Counted from the stretch's first letter, positions 45,459-55,260 are shown. The stretch: DNA of 64,000 bases from G963664935 sp963664935 (GCA_963664935.2 CAXXSE010000007.1:558001-622000), one strand, 5' to 3'. Notes: generated from the sequence alone by a model not told the origin. Numbers and translations are program-made.

Positions 45459-45632
45459 CAATGGATACGTGAGTCGTTTTAATAGTAGGTGTCCTTGATT
45501 TCAGAGACTCTGTACTCAACTGTTGTGCAACACAGGTAATTCATCTTTAATAGCAAGCTCCTTATACCTTATTCATGATCATAATGCCTTATTTTGGCAA
45601 ACAATAAGTATTGAGAGTAAGTCAAGGGTCTG

Positions 45633-46278
45633 GTGTGCCACGAGAGCAAGAAGGTATTGCTCGTAACTATAATAAAGATGGAGGAGGGCCCTCCGGCGAC
45701 GACTTCCAGAAGTAGTTGCCAAACCGCTGTGAGCTGCGTTGATTAAGAGTCAAGGTTGTGAACGTCACAGGAAAAGGCAGGACAAAGATTCTGTCAGGTG
45801 TGAGATTTGGAGATGAGCGCAAGCGAACCGCTGTTGACGTGTCGAAAGCGTGTACGGTGACATCAAAAATGGGGTTGCAGATCTGCTCCATGATGAGTCC
45901 AAGAGTAATCTGGTTACGGCTTGGATGATGTCCGGCATAAAGGCGGCATGAATTATCTTAGGCTTTGTTATGGAGCGTGGGAACCTGTCGTTCCGATGTT
46001 AAGGGAGAAATCCAAGTGGAGGCCCCGCAAGGATCTGAGTACCGATGCGGAGCACAGGGGCGGATCAGCTCGTAGTAGTGATGAAGTTTCTGTAATGGAG
46101 ATGAAGCGAAGGGGCTGACATGTCCAAAATAAATCTTTGGTCAACCTATATAGATGGGAGGAACTAATGATTTACGCAAACTTGGTGATTTGCCGGGGAC
46201 ATGAAGAGCCGTATGAGGTGAGAATCTCAAGTACGGATCTGTGAGAGCCTGGGGGGAGGTTCCCCTGGGCGACTCGAC
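45633..46278 (+). ncRNA. group II intron lacking its reverse-transcriptase ORF
   Basis: Domain V is recognisable at 46206-46239: a 34-nt hairpin starting GAGCCGTATGAGGTGA with the catalytic AGC triad and ending GTACGGATC. A domain-VI-like stem follows (GCCTGGGG...CCCCTGGGC) and GACTCGAC near the 3' end. Upstream sequence has the GTGTGCC 5' end (45633) and blocks usual in domains I-IV of bacterial introns (GAACCTGTCGTTCCGATGTTAAGGG; GGAGCACAGGGGCGGATCAG). The reverse transcriptase that normally sits in domain IV is missing: only about 650 bp remain. Ends are approximate. It lies between two plus-strand polysaccharide genes. Confidence 0.78.
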
Positions 46279-46328
46279 TGTAGAATACGATGGAAACGTT
46301 TCGATGTATTTAAAATGAAGAGAATGGT

Positions 46329-47678
46329 ATGAGTGACCCTCTAGTTTCGATAGTCATTCCCTGCTTCAAGCAGGCACATTGCCTACCGCAAGCAATCAAG
46401 TCGTGCCTCGAACAGACTTATTCGTGTATCGAGATAGTTGTGGTCGATGATGGATCGCCCGATGATGTGGCCAGTGTGGTTCGTCCTTTTGGGAAACGAG
46501 TACGGCTAATATGCCAGAAGAACAAAGGACTTTCAGGTGCGCGAAATACCGGAATCAACGCATCGGGTGGGGCTTATCTGAAATTCTTGGATGCGGACGA
46601 TTGGCTTTTGCCTCACTGCATTGAACAACAGATGCGAGTTCTTACCAACCTGCCGAATCACATCGCTATCTGCGGATATCGTCTTCACTATGAAAATAGC
46701 CAGCGGGCTGATGCCGACGTTGTACCGGAATTCGGTAAACTGACCCATCGACTCTGCTGGGTCAATCCAGGTCCTCCACATATCTATCTCTTTCCGATGA
46801 TCTTGCTGCGTGAACTGGGTGGATTCTGCATCGAGTCAATGATCCATGGAGGACATGAGGACTATGAACTTATCTGCCGAATTGCAGCAGCAGGATGGGA
46901 ATCGGTAATGCTCCATACCGTCGGATGCGTATACCGACAGGTGGCGGTGAGTATGTCCAAACAGAAAGAGGATATGCAGCGAACAAATGCTCAAGTGTGG
47001 TGCTCATACATGCGCTGTTTGCTTGAGAGGCCAGTGGCGCATGACCTCATGACACACATGATTGGTGGCTATGTTACACGCGTATACCATGGATATTTTC
47101 GATACGAAGCATCGCCACTTTTTCTAGCTTTCTCGAATGCAGTAGCCTCGGATGCCGGTAAGATTCCGCAGGAACATATTCTAACCCTCCTGCAGCACTT
47201 CACCCTTCTCTTGAATAATATGCCTCGCCCCGAATCCCAAGCAGAGAAGGAGCAATGCCGTGCATGTATCCAGAGGCTATCAGAAACTGCGGAACTTCTT
47301 ATGACGGAAGGGCGTTTTGACTTTCAGACGCGTCCCAAGCCCTTTTTTCCACTTCTGGAGTTAGCGGATGCGCAGATTGGGATTGGCCGAGCGGATTGGG
47401 GACGGAAGCACCTGCGGCGACTCGATGCACATGCACTTCCGAATAAAGCAATTAGCCTTGCGGTAAACATATATATCTTTCTCTCTTATATTCTCCCAGG
47501 ACGCCTTGCCGCTGGCATATGGCGAGGAATGCGTGCATTCGCCATGGCCCTTAGGCCCGTATATGTGCCCGTCCGTTTAGAAGAACCTGCTATAGGCCGG
47601 GTCAGGGGCTTCAATGTTCGGTTGGAGTCCGAGGCAGGGGATCAGAGCAGGGAGCAATCCCAAAACGAATTGGGGTAA
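46329..47678 (+). CDS. family 2 glycosyltransferase, 449 residues
   Basis: GT-A domain with SIVIPCFKQAHCLPQAIKSCLEQTY, IVVVDDGSPDD, GLSGARNTGINASGG and the metal site LKFLDADDWLLP. HGGHEDYELICRIAAAGW holds the ED acceptor motif. From about residue 250 a helical C-terminal region of unknown role follows, with one hydrophobic stretch (about 375-395). GC content is higher than in the preceding operon, hinting at a separate origin. It begins 50 bp after the intron remnant. Confidence 0.88.
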   Translation: MSDPLVSIVIPCFKQAHCLPQAIKSCLEQTYSCIEIVVVDDGSPDDVASVVRPFGKRVRLICQKNKGLSGARNTGINASGGAYLKFLDADDWLLPHCIEQQMRVLTNLPNHIAICGYRLHYENSQRADADVVPEFGKLTHRLCWVNPGPPHIYLFPMILLRELGGFCIESMIHGGHEDYELICRIAAAGWESVMLHTVGCVYRQVAVSMSKQKEDMQRTNAQVWCSYMRCLLERPVAHDLMTHMIGGYVTRVYHGYFRYEASPLFLAFSNAVASDAGKIPQEHILTLLQHFTLLLNNMPRPESQAEKEQCRACIQRLSETAELLMTEGRFDFQTRPKPFFPLLELADAQIGIGRADWGRKHLRRLDAHALPNKAISLAVNIYIFLSYILPGRLAAGIWRGMRAFAMALRPVYVPVRLEEPAIGRVRGFNVRLESEAGDQSREQSQNELG

Positions 47679-47719
47679 TTCGTTGATCTAAACTTGTTCA
47701 AAATTCACCGAATAAAAAT

Positions 47720-49774
47720 ATGATTTATTCATTTGACATCTTTGATACTTGCATAACACGCCGCTATTGTCGCCCCAGTGATCTTTTCTACGACTTAGCA
47801 AAAAACATAACATCCCGCCAGCAAGAAAAGCTTAGCGAAAGAGCAATACAAAGAATTGCAAAATCACGCGTTCAAGCGGAAAAGCGGGCTAGAGTCACTG
47901 CTCGAAAACGAGAAGAAATAACACTCAAAGAAATCTATGGCAATTTCTATGAGTTATCTCAGTGGAACATTGACCCAGAACAAATGATGCGCGAAGAGAT
48001 GGAGCTTGAAAGGGAATCATTGGTTCCCATATTAAGTACTCGACTCAAGATTGACGCTCTTAGAAAACAAGGAAACCGAATTATTTTTATTTCGGACATG
48101 TATTTACCAGGGGAGTTCATACGAAATTTGCTATTAGAAAATAGATTCGCGTTCGAAAACGAACCGGTCTATGTCTCAAGTGATGTTGGATTAACCAAGC
48201 GTACTGGCGGATTGTTCAAGCATGTGCTTTCACGGGAAAGATTGCTTCCAACCCAATTACATCATTATGGCGATAATTCCAAAGCCGATTTTGTCGTACC
48301 CTCTAAACTAGGGATAAAGGCAACCGTTTTTAAAGATATAGAGCTAAGCCGACAAGAAAAACACCTTTTAAGAAAATTTAAAAGCACTCCTAGTGTAATC
48401 TCGAAAATTACCGGCCTCAATCGGGTCGCAAGATTATCCGCTAATCACGAATCTCGACAAACAGCTAAATTAGCTAATATCGCAGCTAATGTAATTGCAC
48501 CGCTTTTGGTTAGCTACGTCCACTGGGTGGTGACCGACGCAAAGGAAAAAGGAATAAAAAGACTTTACTTCGTATCCAGAGATGGACAGATTTTTCTAGA
48601 AATTGCAAGAAGCTTATCGAAAGCGCAATCGCCCCCTGAATTCCGATATCTTTACGGTTCTCGGCAAGCCTTATATCTCCCTTCGATCATTGACCTGAAT
48701 ACGGAGGACGTGGATTGGCTTATCCACACTCATAATTCCCGGAGCATACTTGATATCTTGAAACGACTCGATATATCAATAGCGAACGTGAAAAAAGAGT
48801 TGGTGAAATTTGGTTTATCTCCTGATTCTACTAGTGCGCAACTTAGCAATGAAGAACTGAAGGTTTTTTGGCAATTTTTACTGAGTCCATCAATGAGCCA
48901 ATATATAACGAAAAGAGCCAGTAAAGCGAGGGCGCTTGTATCGGAGTATTTTCGGCAGGAAGGGTTATTCGACGACGATTCTTGGGCATTAGTGGATACT
49001 GGATGGCGCCTAACCTGTCAACGCTCGATAAAGCGAATTCTTACCGGTACCGCGGGAAATGTAAATGTTCATGGTTATTACCTTGGCGTGAAAAAAGATC
49101 ATATGAGGTTAACCGAAACGGGTACTTTTTCCGCATTCATATACCAGCGCGATGGACATTGCTTAACGGGAAAAAAACATCCTTGGTTGTTTGATCAAGG
49201 TACCGCCTCGGTAATCGAAAATCTTTTTACTATTTCGGATCATCCTTCCGTCGAGAAATACATTGAAAGTTCCGGCCGAATCCTCCCTGTTTTTAGGGCC
49301 AAAGATGATCAAGTCCAACTTTTTGAATCGTTCGAGACAGTACGAAAAACTGTTCTCAATTACGTTAATGAACTTACAAATACCGATATATTGGAAACCT
49401 ACCCCGAGTTCTTCATGGAAGCCGCTTTAACTACATCAAGCAATTTTTTTACCCGGCCGGTAAAAGAAGATATTGAAATTATCTCCGCACTTCCTGTCGA
49501 CATAGAACAATCCCATCACCCGGAACATGCGCGAACGCTTGCATCCCCATTAAGTTTTGGTGATATCGCTCGAATGGTTTTCTACTTTTTTAGACCGTCG
49601 GAGACACGATTTGTGGATTCTAGCCATGCGTGGTACCACGGTTCAGCTGCATTATCAAATCCTATCGAAAAATCATTGTTCTATATGCTAATGCACACGA
49701 AGTCAGCGGCAGAAAAATTCTATTTCGCAATTTCTCAGCTTCGATGGTTTCCAAGGTCAAAATCATCACTGTGA
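47720..49774 (+). CDS. HAD-superfamily hydrolase-like protein, 684 residues
   Basis: N-terminal HAD domain. Motif I SFDIFDTCITR (Asp6, Asp9), motif II IIFISDMYLP (Ser124), and motif III/IV HHYGDNSKADF (Asp185, Asp190) are all present, so phosphatase chemistry is possible. The long C-terminal part (about 210-684) is of the kind found in large HAD-like proteins of capsule and O-antigen loci (COG5610). It includes WALVDTGWRLTCQRSIKR and begins with RLYFVSRDGQI-like sequence. The real function of this family is not settled. It overlaps the next glycosyltransferase by 31 bp. Confidence 0.75.
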   Translation: MIYSFDIFDTCITRRYCRPSDLFYDLAKNITSRQQEKLSERAIQRIAKSRVQAEKRARVTARKREEITLKEIYGNFYELSQWNIDPEQMMREEMELERESLVPILSTRLKIDALRKQGNRIIFISDMYLPGEFIRNLLLENRFAFENEPVYVSSDVGLTKRTGGLFKHVLSRERLLPTQLHHYGDNSKADFVVPSKLGIKATVFKDIELSRQEKHLLRKFKSTPSVISKITGLNRVARLSANHESRQTAKLANIAANVIAPLLVSYVHWVVTDAKEKGIKRLYFVSRDGQIFLEIARSLSKAQSPPEFRYLYGSRQALYLPSIIDLNTEDVDWLIHTHNSRSILDILKRLDISIANVKKELVKFGLSPDSTSAQLSNEELKVFWQFLLSPSMSQYITKRASKARALVSEYFRQEGLFDDDSWALVDTGWRLTCQRSIKRILTGTAGNVNVHGYYLGVKKDHMRLTETGTFSAFIYQRDGHCLTGKKHPWLFDQGTASVIENLFTISDHPSVEKYIESSGRILPVFRAKDDQVQLFESFETVRKTVLNYVNELTNTDILETYPEFFMEAALTTSSNFFTRPVKEDIEIISALPVDIEQSHHPEHARTLASPLSFGDIARMVFYFFRPSETRFVDSSHAWYHGSAALSNPIEKSLFYMLMHTKSAAEKFYFAISQLRWFPRSKSSL

Positions 49775-50760
49775 AAATCGTGAGCCCAATATGCACAGGT
49801 AACGGTGCTTTCATTGTCCACAAAGTTCTCGAAAAGCACATTGACAACTACGGAGTGCAAGCATATCACCCCTACTGGACGATTGTTCCGTTCTTCCTAC
49901 CGTTTTTCAGAGAGAATAACTGTGATATTGTCCATACAACACCGGATTATGCGCCATTTTTTATAAATTCCAATGCAAAAACCGTATTAACTTTTCATAA
50001 CTATGTATTGGATGGTTTCATGCACCCATACAGTACCACCCTCCAAAAGCTCCATTATCAGACCGATTTGAAATGGTTTATTAAACGATCATTAAAGCAA
50101 GCAGAAAAAATAACCAGTGTCAGCGATTTTACCGCGCAATTGGTTAAGGGGGATTTGGGGTTTGACGGTGATATCCAGGTCATTCCCAATGGAATTGATA
50201 CAGACTTATTTCACCCACGGAGCCAAAACTACAATACAAAAAAAATAAAAGTCTTGTTCAGTGGTAATTTAACTCTGCGTAAAGGTGCGCAATGGTTGCC
50301 CCGCATTGCTGAAAAGTTCAATGATAATATCGAACTTTTATATACCCGAGGGTTAAATAAAACCAAATTGACCATTATGGAGGATAATTTGCGCTGCATC
50401 GGTGCGGTTCTCTATGAGGATATGCCTGCACTTTATAATTCGGCCGATGTGCTGTTGATGCCTACGGTTCGCGAAGGGATGAGTGTTGCTGTATTGGAAG
50501 CGATGGCTTGTGGGTTGCCAGTTGTTGCAACGGATTGCTCTTCATTACCGGAATTGATTGAACACGGGAGGGGGGGGTATTTATGCCCTTTGGGGGATGT
50601 AGCTGAATTTGCCAAAAAGATTAATACTCTAGCCGAGAACCCTGGTTTACGAAAACAAATGGGTGAATTTAATCGGTCACGGGTTGAGGAACGATTTACT
50701 TTGAAAATGATGTTGGGACAATACCAATATGTCTTTGAAGAGGTTCGGAATTCCCACTAG
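49744..50760 (+). CDS. family 4 glycosyltransferase
   Basis: A GT-B enzyme of 338 residues. Donor-site signature EGMSVAVLEAMACGLPVVATD with the E-x7-E pair, then SSLPELIEHGRGGYLCPLGD. The middle VLFSGNLTLRKGAQWLPRIA is the usual second-domain start. I chose ATG 49744 (MVSKVKIITVK); the frame is open further upstream, but that lies inside the HAD gene. It is the last polysaccharide gene before the mazEF pair. Donor sugar unknown. Confidence 0.88.
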   Translation: MVSKVKIITVKIVSPICTGNGAFIVHKVLEKHIDNYGVQAYHPYWTIVPFFLPFFRENNCDIVHTTPDYAPFFINSNAKTVLTFHNYVLDGFMHPYSTTLQKLHYQTDLKWFIKRSLKQAEKITSVSDFTAQLVKGDLGFDGDIQVIPNGIDTDLFHPRSQNYNTKKIKVLFSGNLTLRKGAQWLPRIAEKFNDNIELLYTRGLNKTKLTIMEDNLRCIGAVLYEDMPALYNSADVLLMPTVREGMSVAVLEAMACGLPVVATDCSSLPELIEHGRGGYLCPLGDVAEFAKKINTLAENPGLRKQMGEFNRSRVEERFTLKMMLGQYQYVFEEVRNSH

Positions 50761-50946
50761 TACCTCGATCTATAAATAAGCGGTATTATGCGTTGAAAAT
50801 CAATGGACTAAGGCAAGGCGAAAGCGCGTCAAAGCACAAAAAAGCCTAGTGTCACCTTTTCTCTTCTGTTCTTGGACGACAAAATTACTTCGTATATACT
50901 TGTATAAACATGTTGTTGTAGAAACATATCAAGCCGGAAAAATTAT

Positions 50947-51195
50947 ATGCTTTCCAAAGTTCAGAAGTGGGAAAATAGTCAAGGAATAAGGATTCCCAAA
51001 AATATTCTTGAAAATTCTCATATAAAAATAGGTGAAGAGGTTGATATATCTGTCGAGAATGGAAAAATCATTGTGGAACCCACCCCTAAAATAAATGGCA
51101 AATATCGTATCAAAGATTTAATTCGTAAAATGTCAAAGGACTATGTAGTAGCAGATGAAGAAAACTGGGGGATTCCTTCTGGTCAAGAGGTTTAG
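50947..51195 (+). CDS. mazE: MazE-type antitoxin (AbrB fold)
   Basis: An 82-residue protein with VQKWENSQGIRIPKNIL and IGEEVDISVENGKIIVEP, the swapped-hairpin DNA-binding pattern of MazE. The C-terminal tail is acidic (DYVVADEENWGIPSGQEV), as expected for the part that covers MazF. The toxin gene starts three bases downstream. Autoregulation with MazF is usual; an AT-rich partial palindrome (GTATATACTTGTATAAAC) about 45 bp upstream could be an operator. Confidence 0.9.
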   Translation: MLSKVQKWENSQGIRIPKNILENSHIKIGEEVDISVENGKIIVEPTPKINGKYRIKDLIRKMSKDYVVADEENWGIPSGQEV

Positions 51196-51198
51196 TAA

Positions 51199-51543
51199 GT
51201 GTCTACTTATACACCAGAAAAAGGAGACTTTATAGTAGTAACCTTTAACCCTCAATCAGGACCTGAACAAAAATGGCGAAGACCGGCGTTAGTGATTAGT
51301 AATGGGCTATTCAATAAAGCAACCGGATTTGCTATCGTGTGTCCAATTACCAATACAAATCGTAAGATTCCTTTTCATGTAGAGATTTCAGAAAAGTCAT
51401 CAATAACAGGTTTTATTATGGTTGAGCAGGTAAAATCAATTGATTACATGAGTCGTCAAGTAAAATTTCTTGAAAAAGCATGTGACGATATTTTGAATGA
51501 AGTACTCAGTATATTAGATGCCTGCATATATCAAAACACCTAA
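51199..51543 (+). CDS. mazF: MazF-type mRNA interferase toxin
   Basis: A 114-residue protein. N-terminal PEKGDFIVVTFNPQSGPEQKWRRPALVIS is the hallmark of MazF/PemK, with the Arg of RRPALV. The later PFHVEI, and GFIMVEQVKSIDY hold the active-site segment. It cleaves mRNA at short sequences when freed from MazE. The start is GTG at 51199, with GAGG upstream. It stands between the polysaccharide locus and rpe. Confidence 0.92.
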   Translation: MSTYTPEKGDFIVVTFNPQSGPEQKWRRPALVISNGLFNKATGFAIVCPITNTNRKIPFHVEISEKSSITGFIMVEQVKSIDYMSRQVKFLEKACDDILNEVLSILDACIYQNT

Positions 51544-51639
51544 TTCTACTTTGTCCACTGCTTGCACCAAAACATTAAGGCTGAAACAGAGAGGCTGATC
51601 AGTTAAAATCTCACCTCTTTACGCCGTGATTTTTTGCTA

Positions 51640-52329
51640 ATGGGAAATTTTTGGATTGCCCCGTCGATTTTATCCGCCGATTTCGCCAGGTTGGGCCAGG
51701 AGGTTGATACTGTATTGGCCGCGGGTGCGGATATGGTTCACTTCGATGTCATGGACAATCACTACGTACCCAATTTGACGATTGGGCCGGTGGTTTGTAG
51801 GGCGTTGCGAAATTATGGCATCACCGCGCCAATTGACGTTCATTTGATGGTAAAACCGGTTGATCGAATTATTCCCGATTTCGCCGAGGCCGGTGCTACT
51901 TATATTACTTTTCATCCGGAAGCTTCGGATCATATTGACCGCTCCGTGCAGCTGATTAGGGATTGTGGTTGCAAAGCGGGCCTTGTTTTTAATCCGGCGA
52001 CGCCATTGCACTATCTTGATTACGTGATGGAAAAAATTGATATGGTGTTGTTGATGTCGGTGAATCCGGGGTTTGGTGGTCAATCCTTTATCCCCTATAT
52101 TCTGGAAAAAGTGAGCCAAGTCCGGGAGCGCATTGATGCCAGCGGACGGGAGATACGGTTGGAAATCGATGGTGGCGTAAAACCCGATAATATAAAAGCT
52201 ATCGCCGAAGCTGGGGTGGATACTTTTGTTGCGGGTTCCGCGATTTTCGGTCAAGATGATTATTCGGCGGTCATTTCGTCTATGCGCGAGGAATTGGCAA
52301 ACGCACACCCTTCGCATATGGAATATTAG
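51640..52329 (+). CDS. rpe: ribulose-phosphate 3-epimerase
   Basis: A 229-residue TIM barrel interconverting ribulose-5-phosphate and xylulose-5-phosphate. Motifs: IAPSILSADFARLGQEV, MVHFDVMDNHYVPNLTIGP (metal His and Asp), VHLMVKP, LLMSVNPGFGGQSFIP, and IDGGVKPDN. The start at ATG 51640 is preferred to the TTG two codons earlier. rpe, gph and trpE in a row are a known arrangement in pseudomonads. Confidence 0.96.
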   Translation: MGNFWIAPSILSADFARLGQEVDTVLAAGADMVHFDVMDNHYVPNLTIGPVVCRALRNYGITAPIDVHLMVKPVDRIIPDFAEAGATYITFHPEASDHIDRSVQLIRDCGCKAGLVFNPATPLHYLDYVMEKIDMVLLMSVNPGFGGQSFIPYILEKVSQVRERIDASGREIRLEIDGGVKPDNIKAIAEAGVDTFVAGSAIFGQDDYSAVISSMREELANAHPSHMEY

Positions 52330-52341
52330 GGTTTGGGGTGA

Positions 52342-52430
52342 GTGATTTTTCGCGGAGGGCAAGGCGGAAAAGCGCCGCTGTAGCTATTCTCCAATAAGGT
52401 TTTCCAACGCAGCCATCCGTGAAAAAGTGC
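52342..52430. repeat. REP-like imperfect palindrome
   Basis: The left arm GATTTTTCGCGGAGGGC and the complement of the right end (CACTTTTTCACGGATGGC) match at most positions, and both continue into GCG-GGAAAA. It fills the gap between rpe and gph and would fold as a hairpin in the transcript. No second copy was confirmed in this window. Confidence 0.5.
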
Positions 52431-52472
52431 GTGCCCCGGATGCTAAAATTTCATGTGCGGAGGATGTAACGG

Positions 52473-53141
52473 ATGCAACGGCCAGAACTTATTGTTATTG
52501 ATCTCGACGGAACATTAATCGATTCAGCACCTGATCTTGCTTTTGCAGCTAGTGAGATGTTGTGCCATTTGGGCCGCGCTCAGGTTGGTGAAGAACGGGT
52601 CAGGGAGTGGATCGGAAATGGCGCAGACATGCTGGTCAAGCGGGCTTTGACAGGGGAAATGCGGCCCGACGAAGATCCACCGGAATTCCAACGGGCGCTT
52701 GAAGTTTTTTCGGAAATTTATGCTGATAATGTTAGTGCCCGGAGTAGCCTGTACCCTGGGGTTATCGACGGTCTTCAGCAATTATACAAGGGTGAATTCA
52801 ATCTGGCCTGCGTGACTAATAAACATTCCCGTTTTACCCGACCATTAATGGAACGTACCGGTTTGGGACGTTATTTTGATTACGTTGGTTGTGGGGATGA
52901 TTTTGAACACTTGAAACCCCATCCGTTATCGCTCATAAAAACCGCGGAACGCTTCAATGTAGCTCCCGCGCGTTCATTGATGATTGGGGATTCCGTCAAT
53001 GATGTCCAAGCGGCGCGTGCGGCTGGGTTTCAGGTGTTCTGCGTGCCTTATGGTTATCTTAACGGGCTTCGGGTAGAAGATCTTAATGCTGATTTGATTA
53101 TTGACTCACTAGCCGATCTTCCAAATGTTTTCGAAAATTAA
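52473..53141 (+). CDS. gph: phosphoglycolate phosphatase
   Basis: A HAD-family phosphatase of 222 residues. Motif I IVIDLDGTLIDSAPDL, motif II VTNKHSRF, and motif IV MIGDSVNDVQAARAAG. A cap domain (residues 16-90) contains WIGNGADMLVKRALTG, typical of Gph. It removes phosphate from 2-phosphoglycolate formed by DNA repair or oxygenation. GGAGG lies ahead of the start. It is followed by trpE after 29 bp, too short for a trp attenuator between them. Confidence 0.93.
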   Translation: MQRPELIVIDLDGTLIDSAPDLAFAASEMLCHLGRAQVGEERVREWIGNGADMLVKRALTGEMRPDEDPPEFQRALEVFSEIYADNVSARSSLYPGVIDGLQQLYKGEFNLACVTNKHSRFTRPLMERTGLGRYFDYVGCGDDFEHLKPHPLSLIKTAERFNVAPARSLMIGDSVNDVQAARAAGFQVFCVPYGYLNGLRVEDLNADLIIDSLADLPNVFEN

Positions 53142-53170
53142 TATTAAACGCATTCTGATCAGTTTGTGAT

Positions 53171-54658
53171 ATGACGCCTGACGAATTCAGAGAGTTTGGC
53201 TCCCTAGGGTTTAATCATGTCCCGGTAACTCGTGAAGTCTTAGCCGACCTGGATACACCTCTTAGCGCCTATTTAAAATTGGCTGATGGGGCTTATTCCT
53301 ATCTATTTGAATCCGTGCACGGCGGTGAGCAGTGGGGACGATATTCCATTATTGGCCTTCCCTGTCAAGTTGTAGTGAAAGTGACGGGACAACATATTGA
53401 TCTGGAAAAAAATGGTGAAATCGTCGAGTCAGCGGAGTGCGAAAATCCTTTCGAATGGATAAAATTCTTCGCGGAGCGGTATAAAGTCCCGGAAATTGCT
53501 GGCTTACCTCGTTTCAATGGAGGTTTGGTCGGTTATTTCGGATATGAAACCATTGGCTATATTGAGCCTCGGTTGCGTTCAAACACTAAGCCCGATCCTA
53601 TTGCTACACCCGATATTATTCTCATGGTTTCCGAGGATATGCTGGTTTTCGATAATTTAAGCGGAAAGCTCTTATTGATCACCCACGGTGATCCGGCCGA
53701 TGCGGGATCCTACCGGAGATGCCAGGATCGGTTAAATGAGTTAGTACGTCAATTGCGCGAAAAAAAGATCAACAGCCGGGAACATAGAAATCGAGTTGTA
53801 TCTGAAAACGATTTTGTATCGGGGTTTACTCAGCAGGGTTTTGAAAATGCAGTTCGACGGATAAAAGAGTATATCGTTGCGGGTGACGTTATGCAGGTTG
53901 TTGTGTCGCAACGTTTGTCAATTCCCTTTAGCGCCACATCTCTTGATCTTTATCGTGCACTCCGTTGTCTTAATCCGTCACCGTACATGTATTATTTGAA
54001 CCTGCACGATTTTGAAATCGTAGGTTCTTCTCCGGAAATCCTGGTTCGGCTGGAAGATGGTGAGGTCACGGTACGACCGATTGCGGGCACAAGACCTCGT
54101 GGAAAAAATAGGGAAGAAGATCTGGCACTGGAGAAAGAATTGCTTGATGACCCGAAAGAGCTCGCGGAACATCTGATGTTGATCGACCTGGGGCGAAATG
54201 ATACCGGTCGGGTCGCTAAAATTGGCAGTGTCGAATTAACCGACAAAATGATCGTCGAGCGATATTCCCATGTCATGCATATTGTGTCAAATGTCACCGG
54301 GAAATTGGAGGATGGCAAAGATGCTTTCGATGTCTTGGCCGCCACATTTCCGGCGGGTACGGTAAGTGGCGCTCCAAAAATACGGGCGATGGAGATCATC
54401 GATGAGTTAGAGCCCGTCAAACGGGGGGTTTATTCCGGAGCGATAGGATATATTGCATGGTCGGGTAATTTGGATACGGCAATTGCAATCCGCACGGCGG
54501 TGATCAAAGATCGAATATTGTATATTCAAGCGGGCGCCGGTATTGTTTATGATTCGGTGCCGGAGAAAGAATGGGAAGAGACCATGAATAAAGGTCGGGC
54601 AATTTTCCGTGCGGTGACAATGGCGGAAGCGGGTTTGGAAGGCGGTGAAAATGGGTAA
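53171..54658 (+). CDS. trpE: anthranilate synthase component I
   Basis: A 495-residue chorismate-using enzyme that makes anthranilate with ammonia from TrpG. The N-terminal feedback site has the LLES-like block SYLFESVHGGEQWGRYSIIG. C-terminal chorismate-binding motifs are VVSQRLSIP, PIAGTRPRGKNREED, HLMLIDLGRNDTGRV, and YSGAIGYI. It overlaps trpG by eight bases, so the subunits are made together. No leader peptide or attenuator is visible in the short gap upstream. Confidence 0.97.
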   Translation: MTPDEFREFGSLGFNHVPVTREVLADLDTPLSAYLKLADGAYSYLFESVHGGEQWGRYSIIGLPCQVVVKVTGQHIDLEKNGEIVESAECENPFEWIKFFAERYKVPEIAGLPRFNGGLVGYFGYETIGYIEPRLRSNTKPDPIATPDIILMVSEDMLVFDNLSGKLLLITHGDPADAGSYRRCQDRLNELVRQLREKKINSREHRNRVVSENDFVSGFTQQGFENAVRRIKEYIVAGDVMQVVVSQRLSIPFSATSLDLYRALRCLNPSPYMYYLNLHDFEIVGSSPEILVRLEDGEVTVRPIAGTRPRGKNREEDLALEKELLDDPKELAEHLMLIDLGRNDTGRVAKIGSVELTDKMIVERYSHVMHIVSNVTGKLEDGKDAFDVLAATFPAGTVSGAPKIRAMEIIDELEPVKRGVYSGAIGYIAWSGNLDTAIAIRTAVIKDRILYIQAGAGIVYDSVPEKEWEETMNKGRAIFRAVTMAEAGLEGGENG

Positions 54659-55244
54659 TCAGCGGGTCGTGATGATTGACAATTACGACTCGTTCACCTA
54701 CAACCTTGTGCAATATTTGGGTGAGTTAGGCGCTGATGTCGAGGTCGTTCGCAATGATCAAGTGAACCTTGACCAGATCAAGAAACTTAATCCGGACCAC
54801 ATTGTTATTTCACCAGGTCCCTGTACCCCCAACGAGGCAGGGATTTCGGTGGACGCGATTCATGAATTTGCGGGCGCCATACCGATATTGGGCGTTTGCC
54901 TGGGACATCAAAGTATCGGTTTCGCCTTAGGGGGAAGGATTGTACACGCCAAAAGCATTATGCATGGTAAGACATCGATGGTTCATCATAAAAACGAAGG
55001 CGTTTTCGCCGGTCTGACTAACCCCTTTGAAGCGACTCGTTACCATTCTCTTGTCATCGACCAAGCCAGCCTCCCGGATGAATTGGATGTCACGGCATGG
55101 ACCCAGGATGCCTCGGGTGGCCGTGAAGAAATCATGGGTGTCAAACACAAACGATACCATCTGGAAGGCGTGCAATTTCATCCTGAGTCCATATTGACGG
55201 CGCATGGGCACGATCTGCTCAAGAATTTTTTAGCCGATTCCTAA
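54651..55244 (+). CDS. trpG: anthranilate synthase component II (glutamine amidotransferase)
   Basis: A class I glutamine amidotransferase of 197 residues. Start ATG 54651 gives MGNQRVVMIDNYDSFTYNLVQ; the alternative GTG is two codons earlier. The catalytic Cys is in ILGVCLGHQSIGFA, and His and Glu in GVQFHPESILT. The segment GKTSMVHHKNEGVF is typical of TrpG/PabA. It could also serve PabB for folate; context favours tryptophan. Confidence 0.96.
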   Translation: MGNQRVVMIDNYDSFTYNLVQYLGELGADVEVVRNDQVNLDQIKKLNPDHIVISPGPCTPNEAGISVDAIHEFAGAIPILGVCLGHQSIGFALGGRIVHAKSIMHGKTSMVHHKNEGVFAGLTNPFEATRYHSLVIDQASLPDELDVTAWTQDASGGREEIMGVKHKRYHLEGVQFHPESILTAHGHDLLKNFLADS

Positions 55245-55260
55245 GCTGTATTTTTAAGAT

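Noticed and set aside
45921..46118. 65-codon frame inside the intron region
   Set aside because: Its bases are better explained as structured group II intron RNA; the peptide is Arg/Gly-rich and not reverse transcriptase.
53142..53170. trp attenuator or leader peptide
   Set aside because: The gph-trpE gap is only 29 bp, with no Trp codon run or alternative hairpins.
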